Positions 51,748 to 61,037 of a DNA stretch of 64,000 bases are shown here, piece by piece. This stretch comes from Phycisphaerales bacterium (GTDB lineage Bacteria > Planctomycetota > Phycisphaerae > Phycisphaerales > UBA1924): the NCBI GenBank assembly GCA_020853975.1, contig JADYXW010000090.1, positions 26,780 to 90,779 of the forward strand. Direction: 5' to 3'. Position 1 is the first letter of the stretch. Each line of letters opens with the position of its first letter. The position numbers were made by a program, and so were the translations under genes. The notes beneath the pieces are model-generated. The model saw nothing but the letters and a program-made list of their open reading frames with translations, searched no databases and was not told the origin of the DNA.

Positions 51748-52965
51748 ATGACTAGCGGTCGCTCTCTTGCCATCTTTGTGGCCCTCGCGGGCCTGGCAAC
51801 CCCCGCCCTCGCTCAGACGGCGGACAACATCTCGCGTGAGCTGCTCGCCGACGCGGCGAACCGTTCCAGTTTCTCCGCTGCCGCCGGCGGCGGGTGGGAG
51901 AAGGGCTCATTCTTCATCAGCGATGGCGGCGCAAACACGCTGACGCCCTACGGCTTCACGCAGTTCCGCTACCTCATGAACTTCCGGGACGAGGACTCCG
52001 CCGGGGATCAGGACGACTTCACGCACGGCTTCCAGGCTCGGCGCACTCGCGTCGGCATGAAGGGCACCGTCTGGAGCAAGAACCTGTCGTTCGACATGCT
52101 GGGCGAGTTCTCCCGCAGCAGCGGGGCCTTTACTTTGCTCGACGCGTGGGGTCAGTACAAGTTCGAGAACAACATGGCCATCAAGTGGGGACAGGGCAAG
52201 GTCGGGCTGCTGCGTGAGGAGCTCGTCTCCGACACCAAGCAGCTCACCCTCGAACGCTCCACCGTGAACTCCGTGTTCACCCAGGGCCGCTCGCAGATGG
52301 TCCAGCTCGCTTACACCGGCGAGTCGTTCCGCGGCTGGGCCTCGATCTCCGACGGCCTCAACACCCTCAACACCGACTTCAACTCCGCCTCCGAGGCCGA
52401 CTACGCCCTCACCGCCCGCGGTGAGTTCCGCTGGGGCGACGGCGACTGGAAGCGCTTCGACGACAACGTCTCCTGGCGCGGCTCGAAGTACGGCGGTATG
52501 CTCGGTGCTGCCGTCCACTTCCAGGACGGCGGCGAAACCGGCGGCACCAGCGACACCCAGGTGCTCGAGGCCACCGTCGACGCCAGCATGGAAGGCAACG
52601 GCTGGAATCTCTTCGCCGCGGCCGTTTGGCGGAACACCGACGCCAGCGGTTCGGACTCCGACGACTTCGGCGCCGTCCTTCAGGGTGGCTACCTCGTCTC
52701 CGATCAGTGCGAGGTCTTCCTCCGCTACGACGGCGTCTTCCCCGATGACGACTCGGGCGGCGATGATTTCCACACACTCACCGCCGGCGCGAACTACTAC
52801 CTCTCCCCCGAGAGCCACGCCGCCAAGTTCTCCGCGGACATCCAGTACTACTTCGACGCCGAGGACGCAGCGGGCATCATCTCCCCCAGCACGGGTTCCA
52901 ACCTGCTCGCGGACACCGAGGATGGACAGATCGCCCTCCGGCTCCAGATGCAGGTCCTCTTCTGA
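51748..52965 (+). CDS. Phosphate-selective (OprP/OprO-like) outer-membrane porin
   Basis: The 405-residue protein has a signal peptide (SLAIFVALAGLATPALA-Q) and alternating beta strands ending in a terminal Phe (LQMQVLF), the signal recognised by the BAM machinery. GFQARRTRVGMKGTVWSKNLSFDMLGEF is the typical opening of the OprP/OprO family. The ATG has GGAG 8 nt upstream. From about 52060 on, codons strongly favour C-ending forms (CTC, TTC, ACC, CGC) compared with the G/C mix of neighbours, as in highly expressed genes. A strong terminator follows. Confidence 0.82.
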   Translation: MTSGRSLAIFVALAGLATPALAQTADNISRELLADAANRSSFSAAAGGGWEKGSFFISDGGANTLTPYGFTQFRYLMNFRDEDSAGDQDDFTHGFQARRTRVGMKGTVWSKNLSFDMLGEFSRSSGAFTLLDAWGQYKFENNMAIKWGQGKVGLLREELVSDTKQLTLERSTVNSVFTQGRSQMVQLAYTGESFRGWASISDGLNTLNTDFNSASEADYALTARGEFRWGDGDWKRFDDNVSWRGSKYGGMLGAAVHFQDGGETGGTSDTQVLEATVDASMEGNGWNLFAAAVWRNTDASGSDSDDFGAVLQGGYLVSDQCEVFLRYDGVFPDDDSGGDDFHTLTAGANYYLSPESHAAKFSADIQYYFDAEDAAGIISPSTGSNLLADTEDGQIALRLQMQVLF

Positions 52966-52990
52966 TCGTGCGCGGATCCGACGGAACACC

Positions 52991-53018
52991 AAGCCCCCGG
53001 ATGGCCGGGGGGCTTTTT
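52991..53018 (+). terminator. Rho-independent terminator of the porin gene
   Basis: The stem AGCCCCCGG (52992-53000) pairs with CCGGGGGGCT (53005-53014, one bulged G) and is followed by TTTTT. Confidence 0.88.
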
Positions 53019-53072
53019 CATTGAGCGAAGCTGCGGCGTACCGGCGCATCGCGCTCTCGGGCTCGCCCACTC

Positions 53073-53963
53073 TCAGGGCCGGGGCGGCACCGTGAGCACC
53101 GAGCAAGGAGACAGGGCAACGACCCGCTCCGCGGTCGAGCCGATCAGCACGTCGCGGAGGTTGGTTCGCCCTCGTGTGCCGATGACCAGAAGGTCGGCTT
53201 TGGCCTCGCGGACGTAGCGTGCCAGCCCCCCGCCGTATGACTGGTCCTCGACAACCTCCATCCTCGGATTGGTCCACACCGTCTCCGGCCTGCGCGCACA
53301 GAACGCGGCGAGCTTCTCTCGCAGAAGTTCGCGGTACTGAGCCTGCGCCGCGGGGTTCTGGGCAAGCGGGGACCCGCTGGCCCTCCTTCCGACCCAGGGC
53401 GCGCGGAAGACATGGACCACGTGCACCTCTGAGCCGTCCATGGCGGCGACCCGCATGGCGAGGTCGAGAGCCTCGCGAGACTGGTCGGAGAAGTCCACGC
53501 CCACGCATATGCGCTTGAACGCACCGGCCTTTCCCTCTTCGACGACAAGCGCGGGGCAGGGCGCGTGCCTTACGCACGAACCCGCGGTCGTCCCGATGGT
53601 GCTGTGGGACGACTCACCGCACGCCCCCACCACCACCATGCCCGCCTTGCTCTCGCGGGCAAGAGCGATGATCTCCGTCGCAGGCCGCCCAACGACAACG
53701 TCGAGTTCGAGGGAACCGGGCGCACCCGCCGCGGCACGCACCTCGGGCCAGTTTCGCTTCGCGTCGGCGGTCATGGTGCCGGTCATGTCCGGGAGGAAGG
53801 GCGTGACGCCGAGCGCCGCGTCCGAGAACATCATGGCGTCCAGCACGTGAATCGGGTGCAGCCTTGCGCCGCCGAAGCCGGCGACTCTCACGGCCTGGGC
53901 CAGTGCGGACCTTCCGCAGGTTGAGAAGTCAACCCCGACGACGACAGACCCGAGCGTGTTCAT
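53073..53963 (-). CDS. Tandem universal stress protein
   Basis: The 296-residue protein contains two Usp domains. Domain 1 (residues 5-145) begins VVVGVDFSTCGRSALAQAVRVA and ends AGMVVVGACGESSHSTIGTTAG. Domain 2 (about 152-293) begins ICVGVDFSDQSREALDLAMRVA and ends DLLVIGTRGRTNLRDVLIGSTAE. The G-2x-G-9x-G-(S/T) nucleotide-binding signature is best kept in domain 2 (GTRGRTNLRDVLIGST). The ATG has GAGGAGG upstream and a good sigma70 promoter at 54005-54034. Confidence 0.88.
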   Translation of the reverse strand: MNTLGSVVVGVDFSTCGRSALAQAVRVAGFGGARLHPIHVLDAMMFSDAALGVTPFLPDMTGTMTADAKRNWPEVRAAAGAPGSLELDVVVGRPATEIIALARESKAGMVVVGACGESSHSTIGTTAGSCVRHAPCPALVVEEGKAGAFKRICVGVDFSDQSREALDLAMRVAAMDGSEVHVVHVFRAPWVGRRASGSPLAQNPAAQAQYRELLREKLAAFCARRPETVWTNPRMEVVEDQSYGGGLARYVREAKADLLVIGTRGRTNLRDVLIGSTAERVVALSPCSVLTVPPRP

Positions 53964-54004
53964 CGTGTGCCTCCTCGGTGTTCACGGGCCAAGAATCCCA
54001 AGGG

Positions 54005-54034
54005 ACTATAGGTGATATCCATGTCTTTTTTCAA
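54005..54034 (-). promoter_or_regulatory. Sigma70 promoter of the universal stress protein gene
   Basis: On the minus strand TTGAAA (54034-54029), an 18-bp spacer and TATAGT (54010-54005) are each five of six to consensus. The predicted leader is about 35 nt and includes the ribosome binding site. Confidence 0.7.
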
Positions 54035-54039
54035 CGTCG

Positions 54040-54507
54040 ATGAGGCGGCCTGATGGCGGCGACGTGCGGATGCCCAGTGTGTGGCGCTCAAGCCGGACCG
54101 TCTGCCTGCCGATGCGCGATGGTCCCATGTTCGACCACCGCCGGCCATACCTGCGCGACGCGAGCGCCGACCAACAGGCGGTGAACGGGCGTCGGTACGG
54201 GCGCGTGCTATGCCAGGACGTGAAGTGCACCTTGGGCACGGTGCTCGACATCTCGGCCGGGGGCATGCGGGTCCGAAGCCGTCGGAAGCCCCCCAAGCCC
54301 GGCACCACGCTGGTGGTTGGGCTCCGAGCGCTGGGGGGCGAGATTGTGGTGGAGTGCACGGTGAAGTGGACGCGGGCTCGGGGACTGCTCTTCCACGAGT
54401 CCGGCCTCCAATTCATGGAATCCACGCCTGAGATGCGCCGGGCGCTGGTGGAGCTGGCTCGCGCGGCGGCGTACAACGAGACAATCGTCAAGCGCGGCGC
54501 AGAGTAA
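54040..54507 (+). CDS. PilZ-domain protein
   Basis: The 155-residue protein has a PilZ domain from about residue 45: NGRRYGRVLCQDVKCTLGTVLDISAGGMRVRSRR carries, in separate parts, the R-x-x-x-R motif (RRYGR) and [DN]-x-S-x-x-G (DISAGG), both needed to bind cyclic di-GMP. The start is uncertain: ATG 54040, 54070, 54112 and 54127 are all in frame without a clear ribosome binding site, and the residues before the domain have low complexity. It may couple c-di-GMP to an envelope or surface process; no partner is adjacent. Confidence 0.7.
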   Translation: MRRPDGGDVRMPSVWRSSRTVCLPMRDGPMFDHRRPYLRDASADQQAVNGRRYGRVLCQDVKCTLGTVLDISAGGMRVRSRRKPPKPGTTLVVGLRALGGEIVVECTVKWTRARGLLFHESGLQFMESTPEMRRALVELARAAAYNETIVKRGAE

Positions 54508-54653
54508 CCGCCGGGAACTCTCGCTCCAACGGGCCGTCAGACCTAGGGTTGCGTTCGACCTCGCCGGCTGCCCCGGCCCGGGCGTCGATCGAGTCGCAAC
54601 CGGCGGCACCGGGCTTCGCTAGGCATGGGGCTGGATTCCACGGGAGACCCGCG

Positions 54654-55574
54654 ATGATGCGAACGAGACTCTGCCTCATGGTGGTGCTGGCGGGGGCGTG
54701 CTCGGGGCTCGTGCCCGAGGCGGGTGCCTCGGGCACGACACAGCCAGAGCGGGGCGCGACGCAGCCCGAGCGCGGCGGCAAAGTGAACCTGCGCCCGCGC
54801 TTCGAGAAGGGCCAGGAGCTCCGCTACACGATGGTCATCGAGTCATCGACCGCGGACTCGCAGGCGGGCGACCCGCAGAGCTCGTCGCAGGAGATCGGCC
54901 TGCTGCTGCGCTGCACCAAGGCCGACACCGAGGCGGGGTACACGCTGGACCTGGTGTACGAATCGCTCAAGATGAAGGTGCGTTCACCCCTCGCGACGAT
55001 CGAGTTTGACAGCACCCGCCCCGCGAAGCCCGACGACCCCGCGGACGCGGCCCTGCGGACCATCGTCGGGCTCACGCTGCCGGTGACCATGGACAAGGAC
55101 GGGAACATCTCTGCTGTAGGCTCGGGGGACGCGGCGATGGGAGCAGTCGGCGCCCTTGTCGGCCAGTTCTCCGGCGGCGACATGATCAAGGGCATGTTCG
55201 GCCCCATCATGACCGGACGCAAGGGCACTGGCGAGGCGAGCGTCGGCGAGTCCTGGACCAACGACGACGTCATCGACGGCCCGGCGGGGCAGATGAAGAT
55301 CTCGCTCACGCACACGCTCGACTCTCACTCGGGTGGAAAGGCGACCATCCCCATGCGGGGAAAGGTCACGCTCAGCCCCTCGTCGGGCGCGGGGACGCCG
55401 GGCAAGGTCGCGATCCGGGATTCGACGATCAGCGGCAAGACCGTGTGGGACACCTCGCTGGGCCAGCTTCTCTCGCTCGAGTCTCGGCAGCGCGTGGTGG
55501 TCGACACCAACCACGAGGGACAGACGAGCAGCCAGACGCAGGAAATGAACGTGCGGGTCACGAGGCGGAAGTAG
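54654..55574 (+). CDS. Exported DUF6263-like protein
   Basis: The 306-residue protein has a signal sequence (TRLCLMVVLAGACSGLVPEAGA; the cysteine is not in a good lipobox). A short repeated linker (TTQPERGATQPERGG) follows, then one domain starting LRPRFEKGQELRYTMVIESST, as in planctomycete DUF6263 proteins. Strand-rich regions and the motif VGESWTNDD are visible. ATG 54654 has GGGAG upstream; ATG 54657 follows directly. No enzymatic role can be inferred. Confidence 0.65.
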   Translation: MMRTRLCLMVVLAGACSGLVPEAGASGTTQPERGATQPERGGKVNLRPRFEKGQELRYTMVIESSTADSQAGDPQSSSQEIGLLLRCTKADTEAGYTLDLVYESLKMKVRSPLATIEFDSTRPAKPDDPADAALRTIVGLTLPVTMDKDGNISAVGSGDAAMGAVGALVGQFSGGDMIKGMFGPIMTGRKGTGEASVGESWTNDDVIDGPAGQMKISLTHTLDSHSGGKATIPMRGKVTLSPSSGAGTPGKVAIRDSTISGKTVWDTSLGQLLSLESRQRVVVDTNHEGQTSSQTQEMNVRVTRRK

Positions 55575-55644
55575 GCTGTGTGATGCCCCGCGACCGTGCC
55601 CGGCGGGGCCGCGATTGTCGGACCGCCTCCACCACGCGAGAATG

Positions 55645-55678
55645 AAAAAGCACCCCGGCCCAAGGGACCGGGGTGCTT
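55645..55678 (-). terminator. Rho-independent terminator of dockerin-tagged gene D
   Basis: A perfect 11-bp stem AAGCACCCCGG (55648-55658) with CCGGGGTGCTT (55668-55678) is followed on the minus strand by TTTTCATTC. It may also help end the convergent DUF6263 gene. Confidence 0.85.
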
Positions 55679-55702
55679 GTGCGTTTCGGTCGTGTCGATC
55701 AC

Positions 55703-57622
55703 TCAGGGGCAGTTGCCGCCGGCGATGACGTTGAGCAGGGAGGCGTAGTCGTCCTGGTCGGCGTTGCCGTCGAGGTTGAAGTCTGGGTCGCGGCCGGTGG
55801 GGTTTTCGCCACCACCCAGGACGTTGACGAGGTAGGCGAGATCGTCCTGATCGACGTTACCGTCCTGGTTGAAGTCGGGATCGCAGGCGGGCCCGCCGCA
55901 GTCCGTCCAGCTCGGGAGGAAGTCGAAGGTGTAGGAGAAGCCGCTGGAGCCGCCGACGGGCCGGACGTGGAAGTTGCCCTGGGTGGCGGCGGCGGGCACA
56001 CCCGTGACGAAGTCATAGCCCACGGCCATGTAGTAGACGCCGGGGAGGAGGTTGCCGTCCTGGCCGGCGAAGGGCAAACCATCGCCGATCGCGGCGCGCT
56101 CCGGGACGATCTGGCCGAAGGAGAGCTGCGGGCGGTTGCCGGGCCCGCTGGCGGCGTCGGCGGTAACGAGGTTGCCGCTGGAGTCAAAGACAAAGAGCTC
56201 GGCGTAGATGTCGTTGCTGAGCTGGCCGTCGACGTCGAGGAAGCTGGTGGGGTCGGAGGCGTCGCGGCACATCTCGAAGCGGATCCACTTCTGCTGGTAC
56301 GCGTCGAGCGTGAGCGCGGTGCCCGGCAGCGGGCCGCTGATGACTCCCATGTCGAGGTCCACGACGGGCGGAACAGCGGCGGGGACCGGCGTGCCGTTGG
56401 CGTTGGTCAGGATGTTGAGGTTGTACGTGGGGCTGCCCGCCGCGGGGCTGACGGTGAACCCGGTGCCGAAGGTTGAACCAGCCGGCGCGACGGCGAGGTA
56501 GTAGTTGCCCGCGTTCAGGCCGTAGAGCGAGCCGGCGGCGCCACGCGGATCGTAGTTGCGACCGTCGTACTGGGCGCCGTCGCCCACCGCGGGGCGGCGG
56601 CCCACGCCAAAGGAGAGCTGCGCGTTGACGCCGGAGCCGCTGTCCTCGTCGCGGGCGAGGACGTCGCCCTGATCGGAGTAGACGGCGATGGCGACGTCGC
56701 CCGCGGACCCTTCGGTGTCGATGTCAAGGAACGTGAGGGCCTGGTCGACCGCGGGGTTGTCGAGCGTGAAGCAGAACCAGCGCACGCCGGAGGACGTGAC
56801 GTTGGTGCGCTGCGTCAGTCCGTCGGGGAGAGAGCCCAGCGTGTCGTTGCAGGTGGGCGCCGGGGCGGGCAGGTCGGCCTCGATCTTGGCGATGTAGCCC
56901 GCGGGCGAGGGCGAGGCGGCGATGGCCTGACCCTCGTTGCCGGCGATGATGCCGTTGAGGTTCACGTCGCGGTAGACGGAGGTGTTGGTGGTGCCGGTGT
57001 TGCCGGCGTAGCCGATGGCGTTTGCGAGTGTGAGCTGCACGCGGGCGGTTGTGACAGGCTCGGGGATCTGGAGGCCGGTCGCGGGGTCCAGGAGTGTGAC
57101 GACCATGGCGCAGTTGCTGTCGAGGAAGGGGCCGACGGTCGCGGCGACCTGGTAGCGGAGGAGCACGCCGCCCGCGTTGGCGTTGCTCACGGTGAGGGTG
57201 GGCGAGGTGTAGGTGCCGATGAGCGTGCCGCTGTAGACGTTGGCCGTCGTCGGGCCGGTGGCGCTGAAGGTGTCGTAGAACTCGATGCGGATGATGTACT
57301 GCTGGGAGGGGGCAAGGCCGGGCAGGCCCACGCCGAAGCCCAGGTTGACCATCGTGGCGGCGCCGGTGGGGCCGGAGGCCCAGGGGCCGGGCGCGAAGTT
57401 CACGTCCTCGACGATCTTGGTGCGGTTGTAGAGGGCTCGCAGGTTCGCGGTCGGGACGGCGGTCCAGTTGTCCCAGACCGGTCCAACGGCGCGATCGGAG
57501 TACGGGCCGCCGTTTAGATAGACGACCGGCGCGATGTGCTCGATGGGGGTCAGGACGTCCTGGGCCCCGGCCTGAGCGCACAGCGAACCCGCGGCCGCCA
57601 CGATCAACCACGCCGTCTTCAT
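55703..57622 (-). CDS. Exported PPC-like protein with C-terminal dockerin-like module (D)
   Basis: The 639-residue protein has a signal peptide MKTAWLIVAAAGSLCAQAGA. A beta-rich N-terminal region follows (IIRIEFYDTFSATGPTTANV), then two PPC-like units (DVAIAVYSDQGDVLARDEDSG and YAELFVFDSSGNLVTADAASG). The dockerin-like end is CDPDFNQDGNVDQDDLAYLV ... DFNLDGNADQDDYASLLNVI, finishing GGNCP. It shares architecture with genes A and B but is diverged at DNA level and lacks their leader. GAGGAG precedes the ATG. Confidence 0.7.
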   Translation of the reverse strand: MKTAWLIVAAAGSLCAQAGAQDVLTPIEHIAPVVYLNGGPYSDRAVGPVWDNWTAVPTANLRALYNRTKIVEDVNFAPGPWASGPTGAATMVNLGFGVGLPGLAPSQQYIIRIEFYDTFSATGPTTANVYSGTLIGTYTSPTLTVSNANAGGVLLRYQVAATVGPFLDSNCAMVVTLLDPATGLQIPEPVTTARVQLTLANAIGYAGNTGTTNTSVYRDVNLNGIIAGNEGQAIAASPSPAGYIAKIEADLPAPAPTCNDTLGSLPDGLTQRTNVTSSGVRWFCFTLDNPAVDQALTFLDIDTEGSAGDVAIAVYSDQGDVLARDEDSGSGVNAQLSFGVGRRPAVGDGAQYDGRNYDPRGAAGSLYGLNAGNYYLAVAPAGSTFGTGFTVSPAAGSPTYNLNILTNANGTPVPAAVPPVVDLDMGVISGPLPGTALTLDAYQQKWIRFEMCRDASDPTSFLDVDGQLSNDIYAELFVFDSSGNLVTADAASGPGNRPQLSFGQIVPERAAIGDGLPFAGQDGNLLPGVYYMAVGYDFVTGVPAAATQGNFHVRPVGGSSGFSYTFDFLPSWTDCGGPACDPDFNQDGNVDQDDLAYLVNVLGGGENPTGRDPDFNLDGNADQDDYASLLNVIAGGNCP

Positions 57623-57822
57623 GAACGCACTCCTCGTTGCCCCGGGAGCCTGTCCCGGTGCGTCGGGGGTGGTCCGAACTCAACGCGAGGCGAGCCAACC
57701 CCCGGCGTGAGTCTACCGATTTGGCTGGGTTCCGCAACGGGAGGACGGCGGCTGGGGGCCCCCGGTGAGAGGGAACTTCACATCTCTTCGGAGGGTGCGC
57801 GTCGGGCGGGGGTCGGTGGGCG

Positions 57823-60800
57823 TTAGTGGAAGTCGCGGCTCGTGGCGTGGATGGCCCCTTCCGCGATCCTCACCGCCCGGATCCGCCTCACCATGACGTG
57901 CACGACCTCCCCCTGGCGCTCCACCGTGCCCGTGGCGGCGATGACGCGGGAGTGGCGTGCCACCGCCCTGTACCGCTCGTACACCTCCGGCCTCACGATC
58001 AGGTTGGCGATGCCGGTTTCGTCCTCGATGGTGAAGAAGACGATGCCAGAGGCCGTACCCGGACGCTGCCTTACCAGCACAATGCCCGAGACGGTGACGC
58101 GGCGTCCGGCTGGCGTGCGAGCAGGGTCAGCCAGGAGCGCGTTCTCGGTGACCCCCTCGGCGGCGAGCGTCTCACGGATGAATGCCATGGGGTGCGACTT
58201 CAGCGAGAGCCCGACCGCGCGGTAGTCTTCGCCGACCTCGCCCAGCCCGGTGCGCTCGGGGAGCATCGCCGCCGGCGCGTCCGGCACCGGCTCGGGGGCG
58301 ATCTCGAACAGGGGCATGGGGTCGTCGCGGAGGACCTGAACCTCCCACAGCGCCTGCTGACGGGTGAGGCCCAGTGAGGCGAAGGCGTCGGCCTCCGCGA
58401 GCCGGCGGAGGCTGACGGCACGGACGGCGCTGGCGCGCCAGAGCGTGTCGATGCGGCGGGCCCTGCCGCCCGCCTCGATGCTCGCGATGACCCGCCTTGC
58501 GTCGTCCTCCGCAAGCCCGCGGACCATGCGCATGCCCAGGCGGATCGCCGGGCCGCCGGGCGCCGCGGGCTCCAGGGTGCAGTCCCAGTCGCTGTGGTTG
58601 ACATCGACGGGCCGGACCTCCACGCCGTGCTCCCTCGCATCGCGGACGATCTGCGCGGGCTGGTAGAAGCCCATGGGCTGGCTGTTGAGGAGGGCGGCGG
58701 CGAACGCTGCGGGGTGGTGGCGCTTCAACCATGCGGAGGAATACACGAGCAGGGCGAAGCTGGCGGCGTGGCTCTCCGGGAAGCCGTAGCCGGAGAACCC
58801 GCTGATCTGCTGGAAGACCTGGGAGGCGAACTCCTGCGTGTGCCCGCGGGCGATCATGCCCTCGATGAGCTTGGTCTCGAACCCGCGGATGGCGTCGCCC
58901 GAGCGCTTCCACGAGGCCATGGCACGCCGGAGCTGGTCGGCCTCGCCGGGCGTGAAGCCCGCGGCGACGACGGCGAGCGACATCGCCTGCTCCTGAAAGA
59001 GCGGGACGCCCAGCGTGCGTCCGAGCACGCGCTCGATCTCGGGAGAGGCGTAGACCACAGGCTCGGTCCCGTGGCGCCGCCTGATGTACGGGTGGACCAT
59101 CTTGCCCTGGATGGGCCCGGGGCGGACGATCGCGACCTCGATCACCAGGTCGTAGTAGCAGCGCGGGCGCAGCCTGGGGAGCATGGACATCTGGGCGCGG
59201 CTCTCGATCTGGAACACGCCCACGGTGTCGGCGCGGCAGATCATGTCGTAGGTCGCGCTGTCCTCCGCGGGGATCGTCGTGAGCGCGTAGTCCTTCCCCT
59301 CCGCCTCACGGACCATGTCCAGCGTCTTGCGGACGCACGTGAGCATGCCCAGCCCCAGCACGTCCACCTTCAGCATGCCCATGGCCTCGATGTCGTCCTT
59401 GTCCCACTCGATGACGGTGCGACCCTGCATCGCGGCGTTCTCGATGGGCACCAGCTCCGAGAGCCTGCTCCGAGTGATGACAAAGCCACCCACGTGCTGC
59501 GAGAGGTGGCGGGGAAAACCCATGATCTCTCCCGCGAGGCGGAGCGTGTCGCGGAGCGTGGGGTCGTCCGGGCTGAGGCCCAGCCGCTTCAGCCGCGGCG
59601 CGTTGGCGACCTCGTCGCTCCACCAGTCGATGTCCTTGGCGAGGGTGCCCAGGGTGTCCGCGGAGAGGCCAAGGGCCTTGCCGACCTCGCGCACGGCGCT
59701 GCGTCCGCGGTACGAGATGACCTCCGCGGTCAACGCGGCCCGGTCTCGCCCGTACTTGGCGTAGAGGTGCTGGATCACCTCCTCCCGTCGCTCGTGCTCG
59801 AAGTCGATGTCGATGTCGGGCGGCTCGTCGCGCTCCTTGCTGATGAACCGCTCGAAGAGCATGCTCACCCGCGCCGGGTCCACCGCCGTCACACCCAGGC
59901 AGTAGCAGACGGCGGAGTTGGCGGCGGCCCCGCGCCCCTGGCAGAGGATGCCCCGCGACCTCGCGAACACGACGATCTCCTGCACCGTCAGGAAGTAGGG
60001 CGCGTAGCGGAGCTCGTCGATGAGCGCCAGCTCATGGCGGATCTGCGCCGTCACGCTCTGGGGCACGCCCCCGGGGAAGCGCTCCAGCGCGCCCGCCCAG
60101 GTCAGGTCGGTCAGGTGCTTCATGGGCGTGGTGCCGGGGGGGACGACCTCGTCCGGGTACTCGTATCGCAACTGGTCGAGGCTGAACCCCGCGGCGCGTG
60201 AGGCGATCTCCAGGGTGCGGGCCACGGCGCCGGGGCTGCCCGAGAAGAGGCGGCGCATCTCCTCCGCGGGTTTGAGGTGCCGCTCGGCATTCTCGAAGAG
60301 GCGCCGCCCCGCCGCGTCGATGGTGCAGCCGTGCCGGATGCACGCCAGCACGTCCTGCAGCCGGCGCCGGTGCGGGGCGTGATAGTGCACCGCGTTGGTC
60401 GCCACCAGCGGGACGCGCAGGCCCGCGCCCAGGCGTGTCACGCGGCGCACACGCTCGTCGTCGTCCTGGCGCAGCGTACGGCTGATCGCCAGCGACAGGC
60501 GGTCGTCCTGGAAGCGGTCCGCCAATCGCCCGAGCACCTCGGCGCTCGCGCCGTCCGGCGCCGCGGGGGGGACCGCCACCACGAGCAGCCCCTCGCCCGC
60601 ATCGCACACGTCCGCCAGCGACAGGTCGCACTCGCCCTTGGGCGCGCGGCTCTTCCCCAGCGTCAGCAGGCGGCAGAGCCCCGCATAGGCCGGCCTGCTC
60701 GTGGGGTAGAGCAGGAGCGAGACGCCCGCGCCGTCCCGGGGCGAGACGCGCGCGCCCACGATGAGCTGCACCCCGCGCTTCTTCGCGGCGACATGCGCAC

Positions 60801-61026
60801 GCACGATCCCCGCGAGCGAGTGCAGGTCCGCGATCGCCACCGCCCGGTGCCCAAGGTCCGCCGAGGCCTCCACCAGTTCGTCCGGGTGGCTTGCGCCCGC
60901 GAGGAACGTGAAGTTGCTGGTGACGTCCAGCTCCGCGTACCCGCCCGCGCGGGCGGGAGGAGCGGCGCTCGTGGGCGGCGTGCGGCTGGGGTGGGCCCTG
61001 ACTTTGTGGATCGGTTCGTCGGGCAT
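57823..61026 (-). CDS. dnaE2: Error-prone DNA polymerase III alpha subunit
   Basis: The 1067-residue C-family polymerase has an N-terminal PHP domain (YAELDVTSNFTFLAGASHPDELVEA...) in which the metal-binding residues of the proofreading type are largely missing. The polymerase core has PDIDIDFEHERREEVIQHLY (catalytic Asp pair), GRGAAANSAVCYCLGVT and QISGFSGYGFPESHAASFALL. A C-terminal OB domain (VTVSGIVLVRQRPGTASGIVF) lies near the end. The length and context, following imuB by 11 bp, identify it as DnaE2 (ImuC), the translesion polymerase of the SOS mutasome. ATG 61026 is the start; the open frame beyond it runs antisense through imuB and is rejected. Confidence 0.93.
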   Translation of the reverse strand: MPDEPIHKVRAHPSRTPPTSAAPPARAGGYAELDVTSNFTFLAGASHPDELVEASADLGHRAVAIADLHSLAGIVRAHVAAKKRGVQLIVGARVSPRDGAGVSLLLYPTSRPAYAGLCRLLTLGKSRAPKGECDLSLADVCDAGEGLLVVAVPPAAPDGASAEVLGRLADRFQDDRLSLAISRTLRQDDDERVRRVTRLGAGLRVPLVATNAVHYHAPHRRRLQDVLACIRHGCTIDAAGRRLFENAERHLKPAEEMRRLFSGSPGAVARTLEIASRAAGFSLDQLRYEYPDEVVPPGTTPMKHLTDLTWAGALERFPGGVPQSVTAQIRHELALIDELRYAPYFLTVQEIVVFARSRGILCQGRGAAANSAVCYCLGVTAVDPARVSMLFERFISKERDEPPDIDIDFEHERREEVIQHLYAKYGRDRAALTAEVISYRGRSAVREVGKALGLSADTLGTLAKDIDWWSDEVANAPRLKRLGLSPDDPTLRDTLRLAGEIMGFPRHLSQHVGGFVITRSRLSELVPIENAAMQGRTVIEWDKDDIEAMGMLKVDVLGLGMLTCVRKTLDMVREAEGKDYALTTIPAEDSATYDMICRADTVGVFQIESRAQMSMLPRLRPRCYYDLVIEVAIVRPGPIQGKMVHPYIRRRHGTEPVVYASPEIERVLGRTLGVPLFQEQAMSLAVVAAGFTPGEADQLRRAMASWKRSGDAIRGFETKLIEGMIARGHTQEFASQVFQQISGFSGYGFPESHAASFALLVYSSAWLKRHHPAAFAAALLNSQPMGFYQPAQIVRDAREHGVEVRPVDVNHSDWDCTLEPAAPGGPAIRLGMRMVRGLAEDDARRVIASIEAGGRARRIDTLWRASAVRAVSLRRLAEADAFASLGLTRQQALWEVQVLRDDPMPLFEIAPEPVPDAPAAMLPERTGLGEVGEDYRAVGLSLKSHPMAFIRETLAAEGVTENALLADPARTPAGRRVTVSGIVLVRQRPGTASGIVFFTIEDETGIANLIVRPEVYERYRAVARHSRVIAATGTVERQGEVVHVMVRRIRAVRIAEGAIHATSRDFH

Positions 61027-61037
61027 CACGGGTGTCC

